The position numbers and the translations under genes were made by a program. The notes below the pieces were generated by a model. The model was not told where the DNA came from. It did no database searches and saw nothing but the letters and a program-made list of their open reading frames with translations. A stretch of DNA of 64,000 nt. Source: Clytia hemisphaerica (Eukaryota > Cnidaria > Hydrozoa > Leptothecata > Clytiidae). The DNA lies in contig CACVBU010000283.1 in the NCBI GenBank assembly GCA_902728285.1, positions 523,175 to 587,174 of the forward strand, read 5' to 3'. Positions within the stretch are counted from its first letter, which is position 1. Each line of letters starts with the position of its first letter. Of this stretch, positions 35,766-47,038 are shown one piece after another.

Positions 35766-37458
35766 CTAAGAAAGATAGAAATCAAATAAATCACTAGCCC
35801 AGTAAAAAGACAGGACATTTTTCAAAACAGTACAAAAACAGAAAAAAGAAACCTGATTACAAAAAAAATTCTAAAAGCTAAAAATGGGATTAATTTTCCT
35901 TGACTACTTTTGTCCACGCCGAATTGTTATTTGTTTCAACTGATGTCTACGCCAAAAAATTCTGCTTACGGAACAGCAAGAAAATGCAGGGGGTTTGGGT
36001 CCAAGGATATTTGATCTTCTCACGCTGTCGAACTCGAAGGAGAGACCGAGAGCGAGGTGAAAGCTGGGTGGATGCGCTTAAACCTGACGTAAATAAAATC
36101 GGAGTTAGAATGGCTCCTCTTGTCTTGAAAAGCTTTACAGTACAGTACGCCAATATTTTACTTTATATCTGCTCCTTACGACAATACGACAAAAGTAATT
36201 ACTTCCTCACTTGGAGTATATTCGGCGTACTGTGCACCATTCCTGGACTGGTTTTTGTGCTGGTTCATTGGGAAAAAAGTATCAAGAAAAATTATTTCCT
36301 TATACTGATTAAGTTCTTTGTGCTTAAATTGCTACTTTATTGCTCAGATTGGCATTGTAGTTACTTTCCGTGAAAATTAACGAATTGGAAAGATTATTTT
36401 CAACTGATTTTTGGCTGATTTGTTCCGGATTTGTGATATTGAGCAGTTCCAGAAAAAAACCATTACCCCCCCCCCCTTATGGATGACAGGGTTTTTTGGA
36501 TTTTTTTTTATCACTTGGAAATCCTGAAAATTTTGAAAAAAGGTTCCGAAAAATGCAAGGATTTTTCTAATCTACAAGATATTCAACTCCTGCAACTTTG
36601 TCCAAAGATTTGCAAACCTGCAGGGTTTGTAGATTGAAATTTGTTGATTGCCTACATGATTTATTTTCTCTGCCGTAACAAACGCCGACTCAAGGATAGC
36701 TAAAAATTGCTCTGGAAGGTGAGTCTGCCCGCTGTGAAGTTACATGGTTTATCCTTGGTCAGTCATCCATTTTTGACATCACTAACAAATAGCAGTTTTT
36801 AATCTTAGTAAATTAGACCAAAGAATAAAAACGAATATGGCAGATTTTGTAAATTTTGTAGGGTTTGAATGTCCCAAAGATTTGCACACTGTCGTCCCGT
36901 CAAATTACGTATCAAAGATTAATACTGTGGAAGCGCTTTATCAATTACTTGACTCGTGAGCAAACAAAATTAATTGCGCTGCAAAACTTCTAAAGGGACT
37001 TATGAAAAAAAAACAGCTTTTTATTAAAATTAACACTATGAAAAATTACCTGAATTTTAAGCCATAAATGAAAAATTTGAGCCTTAGCCAATCTCAAAAA
37101 CTATTTTAAAGAACAACTTCCCAAGAAAAAGATCTGCGGGTGAGAAGACAACCACCTAGATTGACGCACCACCAGATAGGCTACTTCCCAGAAATTTTGC
37201 CGGAGCTCATATACACCAGCCGATTTGTGCACATGTGCGGAATTATTCTTATTCAGTGTGTATTCTGCCTGATGGCTTTGTAAACCTCTTAAAGGTTGTT
37301 TCATCAGGTTGATTTTGTAAATTTTTTCTAGTTAAAGTTTAGAGAAAAGAAATCTCATTCATTCATTCAGTATATAATCAAGGCGTTACAATCGAGGTGC
37401 TATCTCGGGAATTAAAAAACAAATTTTGGTTGGTTTGTAAGCTGGATGTTGTACGTTA

Positions 37459-37548
37459 TTAATTGGTCACTATGTTTTGTTTCAAGCTTTCGATCTTTGT
37501 CTTGAGATCTTCAATTTGATTCAGGTAACTCTCACCCTTGTTATTTCA
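37459..37548 (-). CDS. Possible terminal coiled-coil exon, unrecognised
   Basis: The open stretch ending in TAA at 37459-37461 reads GESYLNQIEDLKTKIESLKQ, then NIVTN. It has a heptad-like pattern that could be the C-terminus of a coiled-coil protein. No upstream exon was joined with confidence and the 5' border is unknown. It may be spurious. Confidence 0.25.
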
Positions 37549-37841
37549 AATACATCCTGTAGATCCAGTTTACAGAGTGTGGCACGTTTGCTGGAGATCT
37601 GGATCGGGGGTCAACATGAACTTTAGAGCCTGCTGTGGGAAAGGGAAATGGTTTTGAAGAACCAAATATATACAAAAAGGTTTTAATATTATTGAAATAT
37701 CACAAAAACAAGTGACATTTACATGATTGATCTTTGTAAGTTTGATTTGATGGTTTGTTGTAAAGAAAGTTGACCCCCGTATTGGTTTTATAACCTATAT
37801 TTTTGGATTTGTGAGTAGACAAATGTTATTGTAAAAAAAAG

Positions 37842-39239
37842 TCATTTGGAAGTGTAATCACACCCTTTCCAGGGAACTGGACCAACATTTTTTAAATCAG
37901 AATTCATTGCCATTAATGCCGCAGCGTGGTTTGAAACCTTGCTGGTGGTTGTAGTTGTAGGTCTGGTAGAAAATAGATTTATTTCTGAAAGTAAACATTA
38001 CTACAGCTAGAATATTTTCTTTATTTTGACAAACAAAAGGTTCAAGGTTTTTTTACTTCTTATTTTACTCCAGACGTTACTAATCGATAAAATTGATTAT
38101 CGATTAAAATCGATAGCTAATCGATAATTAATCATAAAACCGATAATCGATAAATAATAGGCGCCTAAAAAATTATGAGTATTGATTATATCGATCAGAT
38201 ATAAGATATTGATTATATCAATTAGATAGTTCCATCGATATTATCGATTAAAAATCGATAGTGTCGAGGTATCGATTATATCGATAATTAATCGATATTA
38301 TCAATTACTAACACTGTAATCGATATTATCGATTAAAAATCTATATGGTGATAATTTAATTGAGTGCTAAAAAATTGTGAGTATCGATTAGCTATCGATT
38401 ATCGTTTTTAATCGATATTTAATCAATCGATTAATTATCGATTAGCTATAATCGATTTTATCGATTAGAATCGATTAGTAACGTCTGACTGTGTGCACCT
38501 TTTGTCGTCCGGACCAAAATTTATCAGGTGCTTTATTCCATTGCGGAACTTGGTATTTTCGGATTTTTCCTTGAGTGCAGCCTAGCCATACTCTGCAAGC
38601 TGGCTGTAGTGTATAGATGACTGATGTTGTTATTTCTGAAACCTTGATTTCCTGGTGTGACAACTGACTGACTGAAACCGCCCCACAAGTGTTTCAACCG
38701 GTATTCCAACGAAGCCATATTTTGGTTTGTATATACAGAAATTTTTCCTGCTCAAATCAAAACAACAAAATGGTCAATCTCACTAAAGCAAAACATTGCG
38801 GCCACAGCATTTCCCTGGATAAAAATTCTGGTCACGTGACCATCCGTGATTTTAAACCAATGAAAACACTTCATTTCCCCGGATTAAAGTTGTGTCTACA
38901 CTAACACGCGGGAAATGGCTAGAAAAAGAGAGAAAAAACCAGGGTTAAATTAAATTTTTCTCCCTTCTTGCATCAAACATAGACTTTAAAAGGCCATTTA
39001 TTTATAAGAAAGGGGTGTTATATCATAAATAAATTATGTAAGTAAGTGATATTTTAAGTAACAAGTTCATTAACAATTTTATTTTGAAGTTCGTTTCTAA
39101 AAACAAAACCCCCGTGCTAGAACATAATCTCATTTTCTTAACTTATGGACCCATTTGGAAGTCTTTGTAATACAGATCATTTGGCAGTGTAGTTGCAGCC
39201 TATACAAGAATTGGAATCTAAAGTCTGAAGTCGTAACTC
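37842..39239 (-). pseudogene. Duplicated 3'-terminal gene fragment (two copies)
   Basis: Two segments about 1.34 kb apart (37842-37962 and 39177-39239, with similarity continuing on both sides) encode related ends: C-G-I-N-G-N-E-F then, after a frame change, KGCDYTSK-stop in one copy, and CGVTGKELRLQTLDSN then IGCNYTAK-stop in the other. The first copy is therefore frameshifted relative to the second. A flanking AAAGGTTCAAGGTTT block is duplicated too (near 38036 and 39371). The parent gene was not recognised; the pattern suggests a tandemly duplicated cysteine-containing protein that has decayed. Confidence 0.35.
38087..38475. repeat. Low-complexity block rich in ATCGAT/TCGATTA
   Basis: About 390 bp in which ATCGAT, TCGATTA, ATTATCGATT and close variants make up most of the sequence; nearly every piece is self-complementary. 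It lies between the two copies of the duplicated gene fragment. Confidence 0.85.
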
Positions 39240-39706
39240 CTTGCCAGTGACCCCGCAGAGAAATTTTTAGTTGGCAGACACTGACTTTAATTTGGTTTGG
39301 AAATCGTTTTATTTTGAAATGTAATCTTCACTTTAGATGAATATATACTTTTATTTATTTGGATTCATGAAAGGTTCAAGGTTTGTTTACTTTTTATTTC
39401 AAATTATTTCATTGATTTATTGAGCTGCAATAGCTGATTGAAAAACGAAGATTTTTGATAGTTATCAGCATGGGCTTGGCCGCCATTTTGAATTTCGATT
39501 TTTTTTCTCCAGTACTCGGCAATTTAGAGGTTGTTCGTAATACGCGATTTGGCTTACGCGTAACACGTTTGTGGCACATTATGTGAAATCTTTCTTCAAC
39601 ACTGATTTAAATGTAAAACAGCTGCTATGAGCACATACTTTTTTGCTCCCTCTTGTTGGTCTTGAGAGGGAAACACCAGTTTTGCCTGCATATTTTTTGT
39701 CTAGGT

Positions 39707-40612
39707 AGTTCAAACTATAAACTTCTTGAAAAGAGCCCAATGTTATTTTGGAATATATTTTTTGTCTAGGTAGTTCTCAACTTTAGTTGAGCTAGAATCT
39801 CAGAATGTTTGTGAGTTTGTGAGTTTGTGAGTTTGTCCACAAACTTTGGGGCAGCGTAGAGAGCAGAATAATTGGTTTACGGAGCTGAAATTTGGCACAC
39901 GCCCTCCTTATGTTAAAACTTAGGGGCAGTTTTTTCATTTTTTTTCATTTCGCTTTTTTTCGCGAGTTATTCCCATTTTACCGGGATTTTGCGCTTATTT
40001 AACGTCATAAAAGTCAAAATAATTGCCGTCAAAAAATATTTTTTAAACTTTCTTTTAGATTCATTGACGTAAATGAATTTATTGACGTCAAATATCATTT
40101 TTTAACTTTTCAAGTCTCAATGCCTTAAAATTTTCTACTTGAATTTTTGCAATTTAGATATTTTATTCCGATTTTTGTTTATTCCATAAATTGCCTACGA
40201 CTGAGCCTTCTCTAATCCTGCTAAGTATCCATCTATTTGGTTTTACAATCGAGCCTTCCCTTTCCTGTGAACGATTGCCACGTAGGCTTATCAACCAAAG
40301 TTTACAATTTAGCCCTGCCTTATGCCTTATTCCGAGTAACCATCACTTTTGGATTACAATTTTAAGCCTTCCCTAGTCCTGATTACTCATCACCCTATGG
40401 GTTTACGACTTAGCCTTCTCTTATTCCAATCACCATTCACCACGGATTTACAATCGGCCTTCTCTTATCCCTAGTACCCATTCTGCCATTGCCCTTTTAA
40501 AAAAAGTGTTTACAATTGGGCCTTTCACTTTCACACGTATACTGAAGTTGAGCCCAGTGCTTTAGCACGTTACAGTTCAAACTATAAACTTCTTGAAAAG
40601 AGCCCAATGTTA
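39707..40612. repeat. Segment bounded by 39-bp direct repeats
   Basis: An identical 39-bp sequence (AGTTCAAACTATAAACTTCT...) occurs at 39707-39745 and 40574-40612. A shorter duplication of TATTTTTTGTCTAGGTAGTT lies near 39691 and 39756. The interval contains a GTTTGTGAGTTTGTGAG stretch and degenerate repeats at 40190-40530. It may be an insertion with homologous ends or a tandem duplication; mechanism not established. Confidence 0.6.
40190..40530. repeat. Degenerate tandem repeats of about 60 bp
   Basis: Five to six loose copies each contain TTTACAAT(C/T), AGCCTTCCCT or AGCCTTCTCTTAT, and CCATCA-like segments. Nothing coding was seen. Confidence 0.55.
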
Positions 40613-41051
40613 GGGTGCGCACTCGTCGGGATTTTTTGCGTGGAAAAAGTCGAAAATCAAAATTACAACATTCCATCCATCATAACTTATATATCCTTAA
40701 CAACTCCAAACTTGTTCATTCTTTTTTTTTATATACTCAGAATTTATCAGAGAAAACAAAGAAAAAAACCCCATCCCATTACCTACCTTCAATAAAAAGA
40801 TATACCATTTATTAGACATCAAGGTGAAAAAATGGCGACTCGGAATTCGTGGAACCACCGTCTACCTTGACCACCATTTTTCAAATAACTATCGCTATTT
40901 ATTGAGCTGGATTAGTTATAGACTCGCGGTTTTTTTTTATAAAACGCGGGAAAGATAGTACTTTAGTTTGTCACGTGGTAGCCTTTTCGATAATCTACGG
41001 GCCGTCTTTTAATCGAGAAAAAAGAAGGAATTTCGATTTTTCGACACTTTC

Positions 41052-42308
41052 CAGGGGGGGGTACAGCCGCAGGGCACTAACCCATAGCCGGGTGGTGGTG
41101 TCTAATTTGGAAATTCAAAAAAGTTAGTACCCGGTACTAATTTTGGGGTGGGGGTGGGTATATCTCCAATTTTAAGTTAGTACCCAGTACCAATTTTAGG
41201 GTGGGGTGGGTATCATTTCAATTTTTCTTCAAGTACTCAGGCCCTGAATATGGTACATTTGTTTAATTTTTTCCCTACTTTCTAAGAGAAGAATTTTATG
41301 ACCACTTAAGTTATACAAATATTGAAATAGCTAATGTAAAGAAACCTATTGTTCAAAATCAGTTGTTTTAATTAGACAGTGAGAAGGATAGTTCGTCTTT
41401 GATATCTCAAGTTAGAACGAGGTATATGTTTGTCATTGCCTTCTGATGAAAAGAATTACAAGCTGTTGCATCCAAAGTGATACAATCTGTCTTTTAAACA
41501 ATAAAATTCTTATCCAAACTGATGATTGTTTTTGTTAGGGGGGTTAGTTTATTTTAGTTTATTGCAGTTTATATATTATACCCTATAGCTCATTTCTGTT
41601 TATATTTGTTTGTTTGTTTGTTTGTTTGTCTGTTTATGACAATTAAGACGGAGGCAGGTTAACTAAGCAAAGCCAACCAGAGCCAACAATGCAACTTTTT
41701 TCTATGTCAACTTCTTTCATAAGATTGACACAGTTTTGAATAATTTGAATAAATTACCAATCTACAGTATTGAAGAAGAAAAAAAAGGAAATCCATCCAA
41801 TCCAAGATTTCATACTATTCTTCAATTTTTATCAACTTGATTTTTACATCTTCTGATAGAAGTGCCGTTATTACAGCTATATAATATTTTACTTTTGCCA
41901 AGGAATTTTGTTGTTTTACCTTTGTAATTAAAAGCTGTGTTTGATTTAAAGAACTTTTTAGAGGATCTGAATTAAAAACATGGTATATACAAGTCATAAT
42001 AACAACAAAGAGCTGCTTTTGCTGGCTTTGGAAAGATTGGGACCATGCTTGGCAAGTTTTAAGGGTGGTGTCTCCTATTTTCCTTGGTAATTTTAAAGCC
42101 GGTACCCGGTACTAAAAAGGGGGTGGGGGTCCCTTTTTCCTTAAAAAAAAAGTAAGTACCCGGTACTAAAAGGGGGGTGGGGTCCCTTTTTCCTTAAGAA
42201 AAAGTAAGTACCCGGTACTAAAAAGGGGGTGGTGGTACCTAAGACAATTTTTCTTAAAAATCAGGTTAGTACCCTATGGGTTAGTACCCTGCAGCTGTAC
42301 CCCCCCTG
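41052..42308. mobile_element. hAT-like non-autonomous element, 1.26 kb
   Basis: Inverted ends CAGGGGGGGGTACAGC and GCTGTACCCCCCCTG, followed by a shared GGGCACTAACCCATA-type inner block, with 7-bp flanks CACTTTC at 41045-41051 and 42309-42315. Sub-repeats with AGTACCCGGTACTAA and GGGGTGGGGG lie near both ends. hAT elements usually give 8 bp, so the assignment is tentative. The small frame at 41815-41997 (-) is not recognisable. Confidence 0.7.
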
Positions 42309-42563
42309 CACTTTCCTGAAATTTTTATCAGGAATACCATATATCATTGGAAAGCTAAGGGTTTCACCTTTTCATTGGTAAAATTTGTTTTTAGCTATTT
42401 CCAGCTCATTAGCGATAGGCTAAAGTTTAACAGTCATCTGCCGATTTTCAGACCGCGCCAGCAAAACTCCTCACGCCCTACCACACGGAAGAGTAGATTT
42501 CATCCGCCATTTTTGGCGCGATTTTTGGTGCTTCCGAAAATTATTTCTTGCTGGCGTGGTTGT

Positions 42564-42868
42564 AAGGCGGTCATCGAAAAAATGCTCTGTTCGCGTCGCA
42601 ACGGGTGTTAAAATGCATGCGGGCGGACGGGCGGTCAAAAACATTCCCGGGTTTTTTTTTAATCACGCCAGTTACTCAGGGGCGGTGGTAACGCGAGCAA
42701 AACAATTTTTCGATGGCATGGTCGTCAGAGAAATTGAGAAAAAAGCTATACTTTATAAGAACAAATTGCTTTTCCCAGAATTTTTTCCGCATCTCCGCAC
42801 CGGAAAATCAGCGGAAAATTTGATGCGGGCGAGTGACGCGAATAGAACAATTTTTCGATGACCGCCTA
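42564..42868. mobile_element. MITE with AGGCGGTCATCGAAAAA ends
   Basis: Inverted ends AGGCGGTCATCGAAAAA and TTTTTCGATGACCGCCT, with further matching inward (GTTCGCGTCGC against GACGCGAAT). No coding sequence; borders within a few bases. Confidence 0.7.
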
Positions 42869-43909
42869 AGGAGGCGATTCTTTGAAAAGGTGTTTTTTTG
42901 TGGTTTGAAAATGGAATAACTTTGGAACTACTTAACCAATTTTAACAAATGACCCCTCATTTTTCTCACAAGGTAAGGACTTTCAAATAAAATTAGTTTG
43001 GTTTTCAAAATTTGAGGTGAAAATTTAGGCCTGACCACCCTCCTACCAATTTCAATGTTATTTTGGAAAAGTTTGGCCAAGCCTAAATTTGCTCACTCTT
43101 CTATTGATAATTGGAATCAAAAACAAATACATACTGACATAGTTAAAGAAAAAATAAACAAACAAATACGTAATTAAGAAAAATATATACCTAGCTAAAA
43201 AATGCAAAAAAAGAGTAAAACAAGATCATCTTCCAGTGGCTCATCAACAAATACCTGCACCGGTGTTGAGTTTGGACTGGGTAACGGTGTATTTTGAATG
43301 GATTCCTGTAAATTTCTCACGACTTACCGCCCTTCTCACTTTCAAAGGATAACACCCGCACCCTCCCCGCCCCATAAAATAAATAAATAAACGCAAAATA
43401 CGGCACAAACACTGTCTGCACTACTCCCCAAGTTACGTTTTTGATATCGATAGATTCGGGAGCTGTAAAAATGTGCTCGTCAGTAAGTGTGAGGATCTAT
43501 AGACAAAATTAAAAACTAACCGCCTCGGCTCCCGGGGGCAAAATCATACCCACTGGCGTTTTTGAAACACTGGAAACAATAGAATAGATTTTGTTGCATC
43601 CTGATTAGGATGATAAGAGCTTTCATACAACCGGCGCAAACCTCAAACCTGTTAAGCCTCTTAAGCCGTCAGTGGAAAAACACCCTAAGGGTGTACCGTA
43701 ATTAACTATAACAATCCAAAATTTGATAATCAAAAGCGCCAAAATCGCAAAATTTCGGAAAGTACTGCGGGCCCTGCGGTACTGCTATTTGAAAATAAGA
43801 TAAAAGTAAAACCAAGCTGACAAAACAAACATTAGTTTAGTATACATATATTTGTGAGTATTTTACCAACCGATTTCTAGGCTGCCAACTTGGTGCATTC
43901 TTCAGAATA

Positions 43910-44063
43910 TCGTACTTTACCTATAACAATCCAAAAGTCCACCTAACAATCAAAAGCGGCGCCAAAATCGCAAAGTTTTGGGTATTGCTAAGGTATAGCC
44001 ATTTTTTGCTTTTTGCGCTTTTGATTGTTAAGGGAGCCTTTGGATTGTTATGGGTAAGTACGG
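43910..44063. mobile_element. Hairpin MITE with CGTACTT-CC-TAACAATCC ends
   Basis: Inverted arms TATAACAATCCAAAAG and CTTTGGATTGTTATGG, then AATCAAAAGCG and CGCTTTTGATT. Related sequence near 43700 (ACTATAACAATCCAAAA) is a second, partial copy. Confidence 0.65.
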
Positions 44064-44448
44064 TATTTGGTAATTTGTATTTTCCGTAGAATTTTAACCA
44101 ATTGATTGTTATTTATGTTACTGATTGACGCCAAAGAATATTATCTGGCGCTATCAGTAAGCATCAAGAAGCTGATAGTACGCATAGGGAACGAGGTTGG
44201 TCTAACCCTGTTTCTTCCCAGGTAAGCTATAGTCTCTTGGTAAGAGGAAACAAATGTATTTGCGATAAGTAAATGGAAAAAAATGTACAGAGATGGAATA
44301 TAAAAATTTCAGATTTATAATATTGGTTTGATATGAAAAAATATATTCATTACAGCGTCGAAATTGAAATATTGTTAGAAAATATGTTAACAGCGTTCGA
44401 CATACGGTACGCGATTCTGGCAACACTATTTTGAAAATAAAATAATCA

Positions 44449-47038
44449 TTAAACGACTGAAGGAGCACTGTTATCACCAGATTGTTCCAAAGAGTTTATA
44501 TCATCAGATTGCTCCAAAGAGTTAATATCATCAGATTGCTCCAAAGAGTTGATATCATCAGATTGCTCAGTAGAGTTTATATCATCAGATTGCTCAATAG
44601 AGTTTATATTATCAGAATGCTCTGTCGTGTCCTCACCACCGTCATTCTCAAAAGCATCGACTGGAGTCTCTTCGAACAATTCCTGCGATTCTTTAAATTC
44701 TCGAGGGGTTTGAAATTGAATTTTTTCTCCTGTTTCAATATCACCCTGCTGGTCTAATTGATCCTCTTTGTTCGGGAGAACTGGTCTAATAGCGTTCCTT
44801 TGGAGTTTGTTATTTAACATGCGTTGTAGTCTATCACCGTGACGCGCATGATGATCTATAGCGCTATGTCCGTAATAATCTTTAATTAAAAGTTCTCTTT
44901 GTAGAGAATGTTTATCTTCAAGTTCTAAAATTTTGGTATTCATTGAACTTTCGAAATCATTGACCATGTCATTACATTGATTGAAAAGATCTTTGTTACC
45001 TGAACAAAAAGTATGAATTTATTATTGTTCTTTTGGCGCTTCATAGTCACGTGATATTTGACTTAAAAAAGATGATTGTCCGAAACTCTTCACAGGTTGT
45101 TAGATTGCCTCAGTTTTCAGAAAAGACAAAGAAAATACGGAACTTAAGCTACTTAAAATCAATGAGTGAATTAAGACCATTTAAGCCTGAAAATCACAAA
45201 AATAAGAACACCCGAGCCTTATACAAAATTAACTGGTTCTTATGAAAAAAAAGTAAAATAATACAACTTTTTTACCGTAGTCGCGCGGGCAGTTTTTTGT
45301 CCGCTTTATCCCCTAAAACCATCCCAATCCTTTTTTGACGCATTTTTCTATTGTCTATTGGTGCAAAAAAGGACTGGGACGGTTTTAGTGGGATAAAGCG
45401 GACAAAAAAATGCCCGCGCAGCAGTTGGTAGCTACGGTCGAAAAGGTGTATTTGGTAGGAAGAGGAAATAGATCTTACTGAGTCTTTGGGTATTTTTCTG
45501 GTTCAATTTCTTCAGATAGTGTGACCATATCAACCCAAAGATTGAGAAAACAAGAATCATTATTGTCATGGAAACCAAAGCTGTTGATAAAATACTCGAT
45601 TCTGGATCGAAAGGCGATTTCAACTCTGCTGGTGGTGATACCTGGAAGTTAATTGAAATTTTTCGATTGTCTCAAAAGTCAAAAAATATATGATTGTCAG
45701 CCATCTATTTTCCACACCAATAACTTTCAAGAAACAATTTTACACAGAGGGGTTCAAGCAGTTAGTACATGACACCCACGACACTAGCAGCTTTTTGGTG
45801 CTGATAAAAAGCTGCCCCTAAAAATGCTCAAAAAACCTCCTTCCCAAAGTGAAAACTCTTTGTCAGTTTAACCATTTCAGTTGGAATAACAGTTAGCGCT
45901 TTCACATTCAATTTGCAAGGGGAATTGTATTTTCATCGATAAAACGAGCATCCTTTATGAGAGTTTCTTGTTAAAGGTGGCCTATCATATTATCGAATAA
46001 TTGAGCATATCTAATAGCAGAACGTCGAGTTAGAGAGCGTCTACTGTAGCTTCTACAAAAAACTCTGCCTTTTATTTTTGAAGAATTTTGAAAAACTTAC
46101 TCCCATCGGTTCTGTGGAATTTTTTAAGATACCGAGTATCCAATCCTCTTCTGTTCTAATGTAACTTTTAAATTCCGTCGCCACACTTTTCAAACCTCCT
46201 GACAAAACAAAACCATACGACCGCGGGTATTCCAATTTCGTGGCCGCGCGGAGTCGTTCGTCTGTGAAGAGATGTGCGTTCGCTCCGGCCGTGTATGCAT
46301 CTAGTAGCACTCCTTCGATCTTGCCTGCAAGCAGGTCTTCTCTGAGCGCTTGGACAGTGGTATATGCTCTTTCTAAGGTAATAAAACAATGATGATTTCG
46401 TCAATAAAATACATAAGCTAATTCGAAGAGCAAATAAATCTATCCACTATAGTAATAAATAGTCATAAAAGTAGGTTGGCAAAGGGGTGGACGAAGTGTA
46501 TGTCTATAACAGGGTGAGTTGCGAAATTAAGGACTTTAAAGTAGTCTCAGTTTCCTGAAAAAAGATGTTTAATTCAACTCATGAGGTTATGTATTACCTT
46601 GTCAGTAAAAAAATTATCGGTGAAAAATTATTCGATAAAAAATTCAGTCACTTTTTTACCAACGAATTTCAAACAGATAAGGTAAACAAAAGAGTCCATC
46701 CATGGGTACCAGTTATTTCTAAGCTATCCAGAGAATCAATATTTGCACATTGAAGAAGATTCTGGAAAAGTTTTGATAAGAAATTGCCACTTTGTATAAA
46801 CAAATCATACTTACTTTCATTCACTTTTCCATTTCTCAAAAGTCCCAGTTTTTCTTCAAACGACCCATTCAAAGCCCCAACTTCGCTACCGTAAATTTTG
46901 AATTGAGCTGCACCATTTACTGTTGTTAAGGCTGTTACTATGGCTCCGATAATTAATGATGTCATCACTAAGCCAACTAGGGCCCAGACTACTGCAAAAC
47001 ATCTTGAGTAGAATTTCGTCACTGTGAAATCACCATAG
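44449..47038 (-). CDS. Receptor-channel 3' exons: filter end, TM2, S2 lobe, last TM, tail
   Basis: Exons in transcript order: 46815-47038 ([20 protein letters not shown], then [18 protein letters not shown] and [15 protein letters not shown]), 46101-46372 ([20 protein letters not shown] to STEPMG), 45479-45641 ([20 protein letters not shown], then the last TM and [11 protein letters not shown]) and 44449-44999 ([18 protein letters not shown] to the stop TAA at 44449-44451). The S2 fold is placed between two membrane segments as in iGluRs. Confidence 0.9.

Larger units (their letters stand above)
35766..44448. other. Repeat-rich region between ATG12 and the receptor-channel gene
   Basis: 8.7 kb with no confident complete gene. 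It holds a duplicated gene-terminal fragment (37842-39239), a block rich in ATCGAT (38087-38475), a direct-repeat-bounded segment (39707-40612), a hAT-like element (41052-42308), two smaller inverted-repeat elements and an imperfect TTTG microsatellite near 41606-41637. The frame at 35900-36373 (+) has one hydrophobic stretch but no recognised relatives. Confidence 0.55.

Noticed and set aside
35900-36373. 157-codon frame (+) with a hydrophobic stretch, divergent from ATG12
   Set aside because: No recognisable domain, odd composition across its length and no splice or homology support; it may be chance in AT-rich DNA.
37101-37304. 67-codon minus-strand frame
   Set aside because: No domain, no splice context and no recognised relative.
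38087-38475. CRISPR-like or regulatory array
   Set aside because: There are no regular spacers; it is low-complexity ATCGAT sequence in a eukaryotic genome.
38475-38718. Minus-strand frames MASLEYRLKHLWGG and VPQWNKAPDKFWSGRQK as exons of a gene
   Set aside because: The two frames overlap out of phase, the possible donor (GTGCAC) is weak and no family was recognised.
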